Source of the DNA: JAGUXG01 sp043798435
Lineage (GTDB): Bacteria; UBA9089; UBA9088; JAGUXG01
Reading direction: 5' to 3'
DNA: 20,432 nucleotides
NCBI GenBank assembly: GCA_043798435.1
Contig: JAZDOR010000231.1
Location: forward strand, 1-20,432
Made by a program: the position numbers and the translations under genes. The notes under the pieces were generated by a model. The model did no database searches. It was not told the DNA's origin and saw only the letters and a program-made list of their open reading frames with translations. Shown here piece after piece: positions 1-7,015 of the stretch. The first letter of the stretch is position 1, and each line of letters opens with the position of its first letter.

Positions 1-1
1 T

Positions 2-406
2 CTTCCCCAGGATATTGTTGTTGCCCCATTTATCTCAGAGGGAGCATCATCTACTATTGTTGGAAAAAAGGATATTCCTGCTGACCAGAGGGGTGTTGAT
101 ATTGGACCGGCAACAGTCAAAAGGTGGACAGAGATTATGGATAATGCCGCTACTGTCTTCTGGAATGGACCTGTGGGTGTATTTGAGATAGAAAGGTTCT
201 CTCAAGGGACAAGGCAGATAGCCGGGTTTTTGGCTGGTTCTCCATCTATATCAACAATCATAGGTGGTGGGGATACTGCGGCTGCCGTTACAAAGCTTGG
301 CTTAGCTGGCAAGATGACCCATATCTCAACAGGTGGAGGGGCATCATTAGAATACATAGCTGGAAAGGAGATGCCAGGTCTTGCTGTCCTTCCTGATAAG
401 AGGTGA
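2..406 (+). CDS. pgk: Phosphoglycerate kinase, C-terminal part (5' end outside window)
   Basis: This is the last 134 codons of phosphoglycerate kinase, the cytosolic glycolytic enzyme that transfers phosphate between 1,3-bisphosphoglycerate and ADP. The reading frame is open from base 2, so the gene enters from the left edge and about two thirds of a normal 390-400 residue protein is missing. Family landmarks visible are the WNGPVGVFE stretch, the nucleotide-binding IIGGGDTAAAV motif and the terminal STGGGASLE motif, followed by the usual GK-x-LPG-like ending. The stop is TGA at 404-406. An inverted repeat begins six bases later and may help end transcription, though it lacks a clear U-tract. 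Identification is secure from the motifs; nothing looks damaged. Confidence 0.97.
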   Translation, partial: LPQDIVVAPFISEGASSTIVGKKDIPADQRGVDIGPATVKRWTEIMDNAATVFWNGPVGVFEIERFSQGTRQIAGFLAGSPSISTIIGGGDTAAAVTKLGLAGKMTHISTGGGASLEYIAGKEMPGLAVLPDKR

Positions 407-411
407 ATGAA

Positions 412-470
412 AAGCTGTAAGCTGTAAGATGGATTATCCTTTTGAACTTAAGTCTTATAACTTACAGCTT
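412..470. repeat. Imperfect inverted repeat built on an AAGCTGTAAG word
   Basis: A tandem AAGCTGTAAG-type word at 412-428 is mirrored at 454-470, with 15 of 17 positions pairing around a 25-base loop. It fills the gap between pgk and the Uma2 gene and runs through the region where a longer start for that gene (429) could be drawn. It belongs to the general class of short-word palindromes found in most gaps of this window. Confidence 0.75.
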
Positions 471-491
471 ACTGCTATGGAGGTATTATTT

Positions 492-1073
492 ATGGGTCTT
501 GCGGTAAGAAAAGAAGAAGAAAGGTTCACTTATGGGGATTATCTAAACTGGCCGGATGAAGAGCGATGGGAATTGATAGATGGAGTGGCATACAATATGA
601 GTCCTGCTCCCTTAAGAAGGCATCAGAAGATAGTGGGAGAATTATACAGACAGATTTCAACTTATTTGTTGGACAAATCCTGCCAGGTGTATGTTGCCCC
701 ATTTGATGTTCGATTGCCTGAAACTGATGAAGCGGATGAAGAGATAGAGACTGTAGTTCAGCCGGATATTGTCGTTGTTTGTGATATAAACAAGCTTGAT
801 GACAGAGGATGTAAGGGCAGCCCTGATATAGTCATAGAAATTTTATCCCCTCACACAGCAAAAAAGGACTTTGTCACCAAATACCATTTATATGAAAGAC
901 ATAAGGTGAAACAATACTGGATATTTGACCCGGAGACAGAAGGGGTAGTCGTATTTAAGCTTAAAGATTATAAGTATGGAAAGCCCGAAGAATATAAGAA
1001 AGAGGATACGATAAGGGTGGATATCTTTCCAGGCTTAGAAATAGATTTGAGCACAATATTTGCAACACTTTAG
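492..1073 (+). CDS. Uma2 family (DUF820-type) putative restriction endonuclease-like protein
   Basis: A 193-residue protein of the Uma2/DUF820 family, which has a PD-(D/E)xK nuclease-like fold. The biological role of the family is unsettled. Visible signatures in order are ERWELIDG near residues 24-31 (conserved Glu), QPDIVVV near 90-96, PDIVIEILSP at 111-120, and a KYHLYERHKVKQYWIFDP segment near 130-147, matching the family's usual spacing and length. The start at 492 is chosen because GGAGGT lies at 479-484, seven bases upstream. A longer frame from 429 would put the first 21 codons inside the palindrome and has no ribosome site. The gene sits alone between pgk and the pst genes. Such genes are often present in many copies per genome and near mobile DNA, but no mobile element is visible here. 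Confidence 0.85.
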   Translation: MGLAVRKEEERFTYGDYLNWPDEERWELIDGVAYNMSPAPLRRHQKIVGELYRQISTYLLDKSCQVYVAPFDVRLPETDEADEEIETVVQPDIVVVCDINKLDDRGCKGSPDIVIEILSPHTAKKDFVTKYHLYERHKVKQYWIFDPETEGVVVFKLKDYKYGKPEEYKKEDTIRVDIFPGLEIDLSTIFATL

Positions 1074-1159
1074 CCATTAAAGTAAAGACTAACTACAGAA
1101 AACAGTCATTTATCATTAATATACCGAAAAGAAATTGGTTTACAAAAAAGTAACTACTC

Positions 1160-1237
1160 AGGTTCAAAGATTAAAAAGTTCAAGGTTCACGGTTAATCCT
1201 CTTATTCTCTAACCTTGAACCGTGAACCTCAGAACCA
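1160..1237. repeat. Inverted repeat with GGTTCACGGTT words
   Basis: GGTTCA-type words at 1161-1194 are mirrored by AACCGTGAACC-type words at 1211-1236; the core GGTTCACGGTT (1184-1194) pairs perfectly with AACCGTGAACC (1218-1228). It lies in the 372-base gap before pstA. Just upstream, GTAACTACTCAGG (1149-1161) resembles the GTAACTGTTCAGG edge of the elements near 4725 and 13861. Confidence 0.75.
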
Positions 1238-1253
1238 TAAACGAACACAATTT

Positions 1254-1281
1254 TTGCAAACCTGATTTGTTTGGGTATAGT
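1254..1281 (+). promoter_or_regulatory. Candidate sigma-70 type promoter upstream of pstA
   Basis: TTGCAA at 1254-1259 and TATAGT at 1276-1281 are separated by 16 bases. The same TTTGCAAA ... TTTGGGT(T)ATA pattern occurs in front of the gene at 11191, which strengthens the call. Predicted transcription would begin near 1288 and leave a leader of about 158 bases before pstA. No Pho box could be recognised with confidence. Confidence 0.5.
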
Positions 1282-1378
1282 ATGCAAAAAAATCATTTCG
1301 AATTTTTTCCTCATTTTATAAGACAATCTTACCATTTACCAGTTGAATAAGCCACATAACTTTAGAATCATAGGTAGT

Positions 1379-1402
1379 AAAGATAAAGGTTGCCTTATCT
1401 TT
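1379..1402 (+). other. AT-rich hairpin in the pstA leader
   Basis: AAAGATAAAGG (1379-1389) pairs with CCTTATCTTT (1393-1402) around a TTG loop, with one bulged A. It is followed by TATATAAATTTC rather than a clean U-tract. It could be an attenuator or just leader structure; sequence alone does not decide. Confidence 0.3.
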
Positions 1403-1445
1403 TATATAAATTTCAAAGTATATTTGAACTTAACAATAAACTATA

Positions 1446-2288
1446 ATGAAAAAGATAAAGGAAAAAGCTGGATTTTTTTTGCTCACCCTTTCTGCCATTT
1501 TTATTCTTTTGATAGTTGTCACCCTGCTACTTTTTATTGGAATACAGGGGATCAGGGTTATCAGCTTAGAGTTCCTATTCTCCTTTCCAAAGGAAGGAAT
1601 GACAAGCGGAGGAATCTTTCCAGCGGTCTTTGGAACTGTAGCTCTCACTCTTATCACCACCCTTTTTTCTATTCCATTTGGCATTGGTGCGGCTATATAT
1701 CTGAGTGAATATGCCAAAGAAGGGGGTCTAACCAGGTTTATCAGGGCATCCATAAGAAACCTTGCTGGTGTTCCCTCTATTGTCTATGGGCTCTTTGGTG
1801 TCGCCCTTTTTGTTCGCTCCCTCAGCCTTGGCACATCAATCCTTGCTTCTGGGCTTACCCTCGGGCTTTTGACCCTGCCCTGGGTCATTGCTGTATCTGA
1901 GGAAGCTATTAAATCTGTGCCAAGGAGTTTCAGAGAGGGTGCTTTAGCCTTAGGTGCCACAAAATGGCAGGCAACAAGATTAGTCCTCCGCTATGCAACA
2001 CCCGGAATACTGACAGGTGCAATTTTAGGGCTATCAAGGGCAGCAGGTGAAACAGCTCCCATTCTATTCACAGGTGTCTGCTTCTGGCTGCCTAAACTAC
2101 CCTCCTCTATATTTGACCAATTTATGGCTCTTCCCTATCATTTATACATCCTTTCAACCCAGCATTATGACCTATTGAAGGTAAGACCCATAGCCTTTGG
2201 CACAGCCTTTGTTCTGGTGGCATTTGTCTTTGGCTTGAACCTTATAGCTCTGATTATCAGGACAAAACTGAGGAAGGATTATGGATAA
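1446..2288 (+). CDS. pstA: Phosphate ABC transporter permease PstA
   Basis: A 280-residue inner-membrane permease of the high-affinity phosphate uptake system; PstA pairs with PstC to form the channel driven by PstB. The N-terminal helix (about residues 8-35) is followed by the LEFLFSFP segment typical of PstA. Further hydrophobic helices and a cytoplasmic EAA loop follow at about 164-183 (EGALALGATKWQ), then the LGLSRAAGETAPILFTG stretch characteristic of PstA. Length is normal. The ATG at 1446 has no obvious Shine-Dalgarno sequence. pstB follows after a 159-base gap filled by a repeat, which is unusually wide for this operon. pstS and pstC are not in the window: upstream is pgk and Uma2, so partners must be encoded elsewhere or have been separated. 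Confidence 0.93.
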   Translation: MKKIKEKAGFFLLTLSAIFILLIVVTLLLFIGIQGIRVISLEFLFSFPKEGMTSGGIFPAVFGTVALTLITTLFSIPFGIGAAIYLSEYAKEGGLTRFIRASIRNLAGVPSIVYGLFGVALFVRSLSLGTSILASGLTLGLLTLPWVIAVSEEAIKSVPRSFREGALALGATKWQATRLVLRYATPGILTGAILGLSRAAGETAPILFTGVCFWLPKLPSSIFDQFMALPYHLYILSTQHYDLLKVRPIAFGTAFVLVAFVFGLNLIALIIRTKLRKDYG

Positions 2289-2309
2289 CCGTTCAGGAGA
2301 TCAAGTTAA

Positions 2310-2431
2310 ATCCACAGATTACTTTGGATTTCACAGATTATAAATAAAGAAATATTTTAGACACTGATGGACACTGATGAACACAGATAATTTTTAAATT
2401 TTATCAGTGAAAATCAGTGTTAATCTGTGTC
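2310..2431. repeat. CACAGATTA / ACACTGATG word repeat between pstA and pstB
   Basis: The gap holds directly repeated words (CACAGATTA at 2313-2321 and 2332-2340; ACACTGATG at 2361-2369 and 2371-2379). They are mirrored at 2401-2430 by ATCAGTG, ATCAGTGT and ATCTGTGT. The arms pair imperfectly. The right arm supplies a GTG (2427) that opens a 7-codon in-frame extension of pstB, which I regard as accidental. Confidence 0.75.
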
Positions 2432-2447
2432 AAAAAACTTTTATAAA

Positions 2448-3200
2448 ATGGATAAGATAACAACGAAAGACCTGAGTCTTCATTATGGAGAAAAGCCCGT
2501 TCTTTCTTCAATAAACCTGAGCATTCCTGAAAACAATATTACCGCTATTATTGGACCATCAGGGTGCGGGAAGTCCAGCTTCCTGCGGTGCATAAACCGA
2601 ATGAATGACCTTATTCTCAACTGCCGACTTGAGGGTAAAATATTTTTGGATGGAGAGGATATTCATAGCAATAATACTGATGTGGTGGAGATAAGAAGAA
2701 AGGTGGGCATGGTCTTTCAGAAGCCAAACCCATTTCCAAAGTCAATATATGATAATGTAGCTTATGGACTCAAAATAAAAGGGATAAAGAAAAAATCACA
2801 AGTATCTACGATTGTAGAAAAGAGTCTGGTGGCCAGCGGGCTTTTTAAGGAAGTAAAGGATGAACTTCATAAATCTGCTATGGAACTTTCTGGTGGACAG
2901 CAACAGAGGCTTTGTATAGCCAGGGCTCTGGCTATTGAACCTGAAGTCCTTTTGATGGATGAGCCTTGCTCTGCCCTTGACCCATCCTCTACCTTTAAGA
3001 TAGAAGACCTTATGTCCGAGCTGAAGAAGAGCTATACCATTGTCATTGTTACACATAATATGCAACAGGCAGCCAGGGTCTCAGATTGGACAGGGTTTCT
3101 GTATCTTGGGAAACTTATTGAGTTTAATGAGACAAGCAAACTTTTTACAGCTCCAAAGGAGCAATTGACTGAAAACTATATCACCGGAAGGTTTGGATAA
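2448..3200 (+). CDS. pstB: Phosphate ABC transporter ATP-binding protein PstB
   Basis: The cytoplasmic ATPase of phosphate uptake, 250 residues from the ATG at 2448. Walker A is GPSGCGKS (36-43), followed by the PstB-typical FLRCINRMNDLI. The Q-loop region is VGMVFQKPNPFPKSIYDN, the ABC signature LSGGQQQR is at 147-154, Walker B VLLMDEP at 167-173 with SALDP following, and the H-loop is IVTHNMQQAARVSD. The C-terminus ends with the usual ENYITGRFG. I prefer 2448 over an upstream GTG at 2427 because PstB proteins normally begin close to the KITTKDLSLHYG strand and the earlier codons lie in the palindromic repeat. No strong ribosome site precedes either start, so translation may depend on the repeat's RNA structure or on readthrough from pstA. 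All catalytic motifs are intact. Confidence 0.95.
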   Translation: MDKITTKDLSLHYGEKPVLSSINLSIPENNITAIIGPSGCGKSSFLRCINRMNDLILNCRLEGKIFLDGEDIHSNNTDVVEIRRKVGMVFQKPNPFPKSIYDNVAYGLKIKGIKKKSQVSTIVEKSLVASGLFKEVKDELHKSAMELSGGQQQRLCIARALAIEPEVLLMDEPCSALDPSSTFKIEDLMSELKKSYTIVIVTHNMQQAARVSDWTGFLYLGKLIEFNETSKLFTAPKEQLTENYITGRFG

Positions 3201-3286
3201 AGAGAATAGGGAAAGGTTACATTCAAAAGGAAGTAAAATTGCGGAAACTTATTTTTTGGCGTCATCCCAAAATAGCTACACCCAAT

Positions 3287-4711
3287 TTATTTGTATGCTT
3301 CTGAATACTCATTGGAATATTTGCTCTCTACATCAGAAACCAATGTGGTGATTGCATAGTAATAAGTGGTCTGTGGAATATTTTGATCATATAGGAATTT
3401 CCTTTTTTGTTCTGGCTCTGCCAGAACCTTATATTTTTTGCTACTGCAAAAAATATCATCATAATGGGCATAGTATGAGCCTTCTATTCCATCTATCTTT
3501 CCTATCTTTCTGTAGTCTTGCGAGCCTTCCGCCTCTTTCTTTGAAATCTCCTTCAAAAGCTGATAAGGCCCGCCACTTCTTTCTGCCCTGTAAATTTTAT
3601 AACCTGTAGCCTTATCTTGAGCCGTGTTCCATTCTATCCTAACACAGCCTTGTTCTTTGTTGTAATGGTGACAGGTGACCCGAGGAGGAGCAGGTGGAAG
3701 ATTATCGCAAGATGTGGGATAGATACAAGCAGAATCCTCATAAAGCCTATTCCACTGGGAAAGATACGCAAGAGCTATCTTGGGGCTATGAATGATAAGG
3801 GTATTTTCGTCATTTCGGTTCATCGCAGACCTTGACCAGTTTGCTGAGCCAGCGATGACTATACTTTTATCAATGATGCAAAATTTATGATGCACCAATC
3901 CAGACAAAGCATCAATCACACCGTTTCCGCTCCTGACTAATCTAAGTGCCTCAGAGTTATTGTCACTCGCACCCCTCTCATCAAAGACGCCCTTTACCTC
4001 AACGCCCCTTTCTACGGCATCTTTTAAGGCTTTATACATCCTATCATTTGTGAGATAGAAGATAGCCATGTATATACTTTGGGTTGCAGAACCAATAGCC
4101 TTGAGTATCTGAGATTCAGGTTCATCAGATGGAGCAAAGTATACCTCTACCCTCTTTCCATCAATATCAAAGAGTTCCTCGTTGCTGTCATACTTTGTGG
4201 TGCCCCATCTGTTTTTTTCAAACATCTGCTCAAACTCTAAGGTATAAGCCTTTGCCAGATCCCTTCCTGAAATAAGAAGTGCGTCATTAGCATTAACAGT
4301 CATATCTGTGGTCGTTATGTTGGCTGAGCCTGTCCAGACCCTCTCTCTATCTATGATCATAAACTTATCGTGCATTAAGCTCCTGTCATCCATATTGCAC
4401 TTGATAGGAATGCCTGCCTTTTGCATAGCCTTATAAAAAGGGCTGTATTGCGGATCATCATAGCTCTCTCCCTCTGTGACAACCCTTGTCTTCACACCCC
4501 TCTTTTTGGCAGAAAGGAGGGCATTCAGTATATCCTTTCTGCTGAAGGAATAAATGGCTATGTCTATGCTTTTTTTGGCTTGACCAATCAGTTCGGTAAG
4601 ATTTTGGGTTTGGTTATCTAATGGATTGATAAAGAAAGGCTGGATATTTTCTGCTTTTCCGCAGGAAGTTAATAAGAGAAACGCTACTAAAACCTGTCCT
4701 AAAAATCCCAT
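3287..4711 (-). CDS. PLD-superfamily lipoprotein with C-terminal fibronectin type III-like domain
   Basis: A 474-residue phospholipase D superfamily protein, predicted to be membrane-anchored outside the cytoplasm. The N-terminus has a short hydrophobic stretch ending in a lipobox (LLTSC, Cys17). Two HxKxxxxD catalytic motifs are present, HDKFMIID at 114-121 followed by GSANIT, and HHKFCIID at 284-291 followed by GSANWS; both carry all required residues, so it should be active as one chain forming the usual two-lobed site. Members cleave phosphodiester bonds in lipids or nucleic acids, and the substrate cannot be told here. From about residue 349 (PPAPPRV) to the end, the pattern VRIEWN...GYKIYRAERSGGPY...YYYAITTLVSD...SNEYSE is that of a fibronectin III module. 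The gene converges on pstB with an 86-base gap. A weak AAGGG lies six bases before the start. Confidence 0.88.
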   Translation of the reverse strand: MGFLGQVLVAFLLLTSCGKAENIQPFFINPLDNQTQNLTELIGQAKKSIDIAIYSFSRKDILNALLSAKKRGVKTRVVTEGESYDDPQYSPFYKAMQKAGIPIKCNMDDRSLMHDKFMIIDRERVWTGSANITTTDMTVNANDALLISGRDLAKAYTLEFEQMFEKNRWGTTKYDSNEELFDIDGKRVEVYFAPSDEPESQILKAIGSATQSIYMAIFYLTNDRMYKALKDAVERGVEVKGVFDERGASDNNSEALRLVRSGNGVIDALSGLVHHKFCIIDKSIVIAGSANWSRSAMNRNDENTLIIHSPKIALAYLSQWNRLYEDSACIYPTSCDNLPPAPPRVTCHHYNKEQGCVRIEWNTAQDKATGYKIYRAERSGGPYQLLKEISKKEAEGSQDYRKIGKIDGIEGSYYAHYDDIFCSSKKYKVLAEPEQKRKFLYDQNIPQTTYYYAITTLVSDVESKYSNEYSEAYK

Positions 4712-4724
4712 AAGAACCCTTAAA

Positions 4725-4940
4725 TAAGTAACTGTTCGCGGCTATATTTTAAGATGTGTAAGAAAGGAGAAACGGGGAAGATGGGGAAAAATTAGAACGC
4801 AGATTTTCAGGATTTTTCAGGATTAGCGCAGATTCTTATTTAATTCCTATCTTGTAAATCAGCGTTAATCTGCGTCCTATTTCTCCAATTCTCCCCTTTC
4901 CCCATCTCTCCTTATTTTATACTACTTGAACACTTACTTA
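4725..4940. repeat. Compound palindromic element with 13-base terminal inverted repeats and a nested insert
   Basis: TAAGTAACTGTTC (4725-4737) pairs with GAACACTTACTTA (4928-4940) at 12 of 13 positions. Inside lies GTGTAAGAAAGGAGA (4756-4770) facing CTCCTTATTTTATAC near 4908-4922. G-rich words (ACGGGGAAGATGGGG) face CCCC-type words. In the middle a different palindrome (CGCAGATT words, about 4797-4876) is nested. Both ends match the outer parts of the element at 13724-13862 on the other strand. No ORF of note is contained. Confidence 0.8.
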
Positions 4941-4949
4941 CTAATTTCC

Positions 4950-5462
4950 TTATCTTTGCTTTTGTATCATAGAGATGGCCAGGTCAATCTTCTCAGAGAC
5001 TAAGGTGACAAACCACTCCTCTTCTCTTGTAAATGGTACATCGCATAGCCGTGCTAAATATATTACACCGAACATCTTTTCATCCACCCTGAGGGGATAG
5101 CATAGGGCGGTCCTTGGCCTCCAGAGCTTGACAAATGAGTCAATAAACGATTTGTCCCTTTCTAAATCATTTATGGCTATAGGCCTTCCTGTGAGAAAGA
5201 CCTCGCCAGCAAGCCCCAATCCTATTTCAACCTCCGAAATTTTTGCCACCCTCTTTGGCAAGCCGGAGGTTACGATTGGTTTCAAAATTCCATCAGCAAG
5301 GGTAAGAATAGCCCCTATATCTGGCAGGACAAGCTCTGCTATCCTGTCTAAGCCAACCCGCAAGACATCCTCTTCTGTCTCTGCCTTTATCTTCCAGGCT
5401 GCTGTTGAATATAAGACAGACAGGGTGGCAATGGACTTTTCTAACTCCTCTTTTTCTACCAT
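4950..5462 (-). CDS. Stand-alone GAF domain protein
   Basis: A 170-residue cytoplasmic protein consisting of an N-terminal helix (about 1-35) and a single GAF domain. Typical GAF features are the DIGAILTLADGILKPIVTSG strands, the GLGLAGEVFLTGRPIAINDL turn-strand, the CYPLRVDEKMFGVIYLAR core and a closing helix. GAF domains bind small ligands or mediate dimerisation; there is no attached output domain, so it may partner another protein. Its start codon overlaps the end of the upstream beta-propeller gene by seven bases (ATGGTAG), so the two are almost certainly co-translated. The palindromic element starts ten bases after its stop. The ligand is unknown; no tetrapyrrole-binding cysteine motif is apparent. 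Confidence 0.8.
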   Translation of the reverse strand: MVEKEELEKSIATLSVLYSTAAWKIKAETEEDVLRVGLDRIAELVLPDIGAILTLADGILKPIVTSGLPKRVAKISEVEIGLGLAGEVFLTGRPIAINDLERDKSFIDSFVKLWRPRTALCYPLRVDEKMFGVIYLARLCDVPFTREEEWFVTLVSEKIDLAISMIQKQR

Positions 5463-6175
5463 AACTCTATCCTCTCCTCTATTAAGTAAATGTTGTTTTT
5501 TATAAAAGCAAGGTAATGCAGGCTATCAGAAGAGTCAAAGACAATCCTTCCTCCTCCAATAGTAACAATACTATCATACTGCTTTCTTTCTTTTCCATCT
5601 ACAACTACAAACTGCTTTTCACCTATCTGAGCTACATAAGCTACCCACTTACTGTCTGGGCTGAAGATGGGATCAGTGCCAATGCCATCGTACTGCTTTC
5701 CTTCTTTTCCATCTACAACTACAAACCACTTATTGCTAATAAGCCACTTACCTATCTTAGCCGCACAAGCTACCCGCTTACTGTCCGGGCTGAAGATGAG
5801 ACTGTCTTTCCTAATGCCATCGTACTGCTCTCCTTCTTTCCCATCTACAACTATAAACCACTTTTCACCTATCCCAGCTGCATAAGCTACCCGCTTACTG
5901 TCCGGGCTGAAGATGGGAGTGCCTGCGCCATCGTACTGCTTTCCTTCTTTTCCATCTACAACTACAATCTGCTTTTCACCTATCTTAGCTCTATAAGCTA
6001 CCTGCTTACTGTCTGGACTGACCTTGAAAGACTCTCCTATCCATGAAGAAAAATCAACTTGAGCAATGAACCTTTCGGATACTGTCCTATTTTGAACCTT
6101 TTCTTGTGTGTGGGCTACCATGCCTACAAACAAGAAAAAAACACCCAAACCTAACACTATACCTTTTTTAGCCAT
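5456..6175 (-). CDS. Exported beta-propeller-like protein with PD40/TolB-type tandem repeats
   Basis: A 239-residue protein with an N-terminal signal peptide (KK followed by a hydrophobic stretch to about residue 21), so probably periplasmic or surface-exposed. After a short linker come four strongly conserved 39-43 residue repeats starting near residues 50, 89, 128 and 171. Each has the pattern FSPDSK-x-VAY-x-AxIGEKxFVVVDGKEGKQYDG, followed by a decayed fifth unit. The SPDSK core is that of WD40-like PD40 propeller blades. Five blades are few for a closed propeller, so it may oligomerise or be shortened. The third unit carries a five-residue insertion. The start at 6175 is preferred over 6205 because GAGGTG lies eight bases upstream of it and the signal peptide then begins correctly. 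It overlaps the downstream GAF gene and follows the MNT gene by 47 bases. Confidence 0.75.
   Translation of the reverse strand: MAKKGIVLGLGVFFLFVGMVAHTQEKVQNRTVSERFIAQVDFSSWIGESFKVSPDSKQVAYRAKIGEKQIVVVDGKEGKQYDGAGTPIFSPDSKRVAYAAGIGEKWFIVVDGKEGEQYDGIRKDSLIFSPDSKRVACAAKIGKWLISNKWFVVVDGKEGKQYDGIGTDPIFSPDSKWVAYVAQIGEKQFVVVDGKERKQYDSIVTIGGGRIVFDSSDSLHYLAFIKNNIYLIEERIELW
5558..6028 (-). repeat. Four in-gene tandem repeats of about 117-129 bases
   Basis: The propeller repeats are nearly identical at DNA level; for example TTTTCCATCTACAACTACAA on the + strand recurs at about 5593, 5707 and 5953, with a TTCCCATCTACAACTATAAA variant near 5838. This points to recent tandem duplication or gene conversion within the gene. 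It also keeps the opposite strand open as a spurious frame (5516-6046). Confidence 0.85.
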
Positions 6176-6222
6176 TTTTAATACACCTCTTTTCTTGCCC
6201 TGCACCCCATTGTGTAGCTTCT

Positions 6223-6564
6223 TTAAGTTTTGTAACCCTCCTTATCAATATATATCTCCATCCCTTTTTGACGAATCTCATATATCAAAGGCACCCATGT
6301 ATCATTCTCATAAGACTCTAAAGAGATAGGAACAGGCTCCATTCTTGAGTCAATCTCACAGGCAATTTCAAAAAGTCTTGCTCCCTCTTCAAACCTGTCT
6401 TTCCCAAAATCAGAGGAGACAATAGCTATGTCTATATCACTATCCTTATGTGCCTTTCCAGAAACCCTTGAACCATAAAGGATTACCTTGAGTAGTTTAA
6501 TTTCATGTCTCTTCAGCTCTTCTATAAATTTTTCAATCTTTTCTATAATCTCTCTTTCAACCAT
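6223..6564 (-). CDS. MNT-type nucleotidyltransferase (HEPN partner, antitoxin-like)
   Basis: A 113-residue minimal nucleotidyltransferase of the DNA polymerase beta superfamily. The active-site signature GSx10DxD is complete: G31-S32 and D43-x-D45 in LYGSRVSGKAHKDSDIDIAI. In known HEPN-MNT pairs (for example HepT-MntA) this subunit neutralises the HEPN partner, in at least one case by adding AMP to it. The start at 6564 is selected because AAGGAG lies about eight bases upstream; an earlier in-frame ATG at 6618 would overlap the upstream gene much further. It overlaps the HEPN gene's 3' end by 22 bases, the standard arrangement for translationally coupled pairs. The exported propeller gene begins 47 bases downstream. 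Confidence 0.88.
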   Translation of the reverse strand: MVEREIIEKIEKFIEELKRHEIKLLKVILYGSRVSGKAHKDSDIDIAIVSSDFGKDRFEEGARLFEIACEIDSRMEPVPISLESYENDTWVPLIYEIRQKGMEIYIDKEGYKT

Positions 6565-6935
6565 GCAAATATCTCCTTGATCTGTTTTAGTCCATCTCCA
6601 GTAAATCCCCTGGTGCACTTTTTATAAAAATTTTTCTGTTCCTCAGGATATCTGGACTCAAAATAGAATTCCATAAATCTTACCAGTTTTTTCTTTGTTT
6701 CTTGAGGAATTTCAAAAGTAATCTTATCCGCCAATAAAGGCAGAGAATGAGTATACGGAGCATGCTCTCTTGATGTTTTAACCACCAACGCCTTAAGCAA
6801 CTTCTCCAGTGCTAAATGACCCATAAAAAGGGCATAAGGGAACTTTTCTGTTTGATACATAGCATCTGCTACACCCAGATCATACTCCGCTCCCTTTAAC
6901 CAATAAGCTATAGTCTTTTCAACATCAAACTCCAT
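6543..6935 (-). CDS. HEPN domain protein (toxin-like partner of MNT)
   Basis: A 130-residue all-helical HEPN protein. Family landmarks are YWLKGAEYDL near residue 11, the GHLALEKLLKALVV helix at 39-52, YTHSL near 61-65, and the ESRYPEE segment at 93-99. In catalytic HEPN ribonucleases an RX4-6H motif in the last helices is required. Here the RYP segment is not followed by a histidine at the proper distance, so RNase activity is uncertain; the protein may belong to the substrate-binding HEPN subclass commonly paired with MNT. AGGAA lies about six bases before the ATG. It is the first gene of a probable operon running HEPN, MNT, propeller, GAF. Pair identity is secure; the toxin role is inferred. 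Confidence 0.85.
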   Translation of the reverse strand: MEFDVEKTIAYWLKGAEYDLGVADAMYQTEKFPYALFMGHLALEKLLKALVVKTSREHAPYTHSLPLLADKITFEIPQETKKKLVRFMEFYFESRYPEEQKNFYKKCTRGFTGDGLKQIKEIFAWLKERL

Positions 6936-6980
6936 TTTTATTTCCTAACTTAACCTTGGCGAAGTCCAGTTACTTCATAA

Positions 6981-7012
6981 AATGCTAAATTTGCAATGCT
7001 AAATTTGAAATG
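6981..7012. repeat. Tandem AATGCTAAATTTG words
   Basis: AATGCTAAATTTG occurs twice in tandem (6981-6993 and 6995-7007), running up to the stop codon of the FIST gene. The words resemble the AAATTTGCAATG words of the palindrome at 8968-9043, so the two may be of one family. A TTACTTCAT just upstream (6970-6978) is echoed by TGACTTCAT at 7011-7019. Confidence 0.6.
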
Positions 7013-7015
7013 ACT

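Noticed and set aside
429..491. Longer Uma2 start at 429
   Set aside because: It lies inside the palindrome and lacks a ribosome site; GGAGGT positions the start at 492.
1343..1708. 121-codon + frame overlapping the pstA start
   Set aside because: It overlaps pstA in another frame and its protein has no recognisable features; pstA codon content is convincing.
3254..3272. TTTTGG/CCAAAA hairpin between pstB and the PLD gene as a bidirectional terminator
   Set aside because: The stem is six weak pairs and neither strand has a U-tract after it.
5516..6046. 176-codon open frame on the + strand, antisense to the propeller gene
   Set aside because: It is open only because the tandem repeats on the minus strand keep the same period; its protein is low-complexity and lacks a ribosome site, while the minus-strand frame has a signal peptide and propeller motifs.
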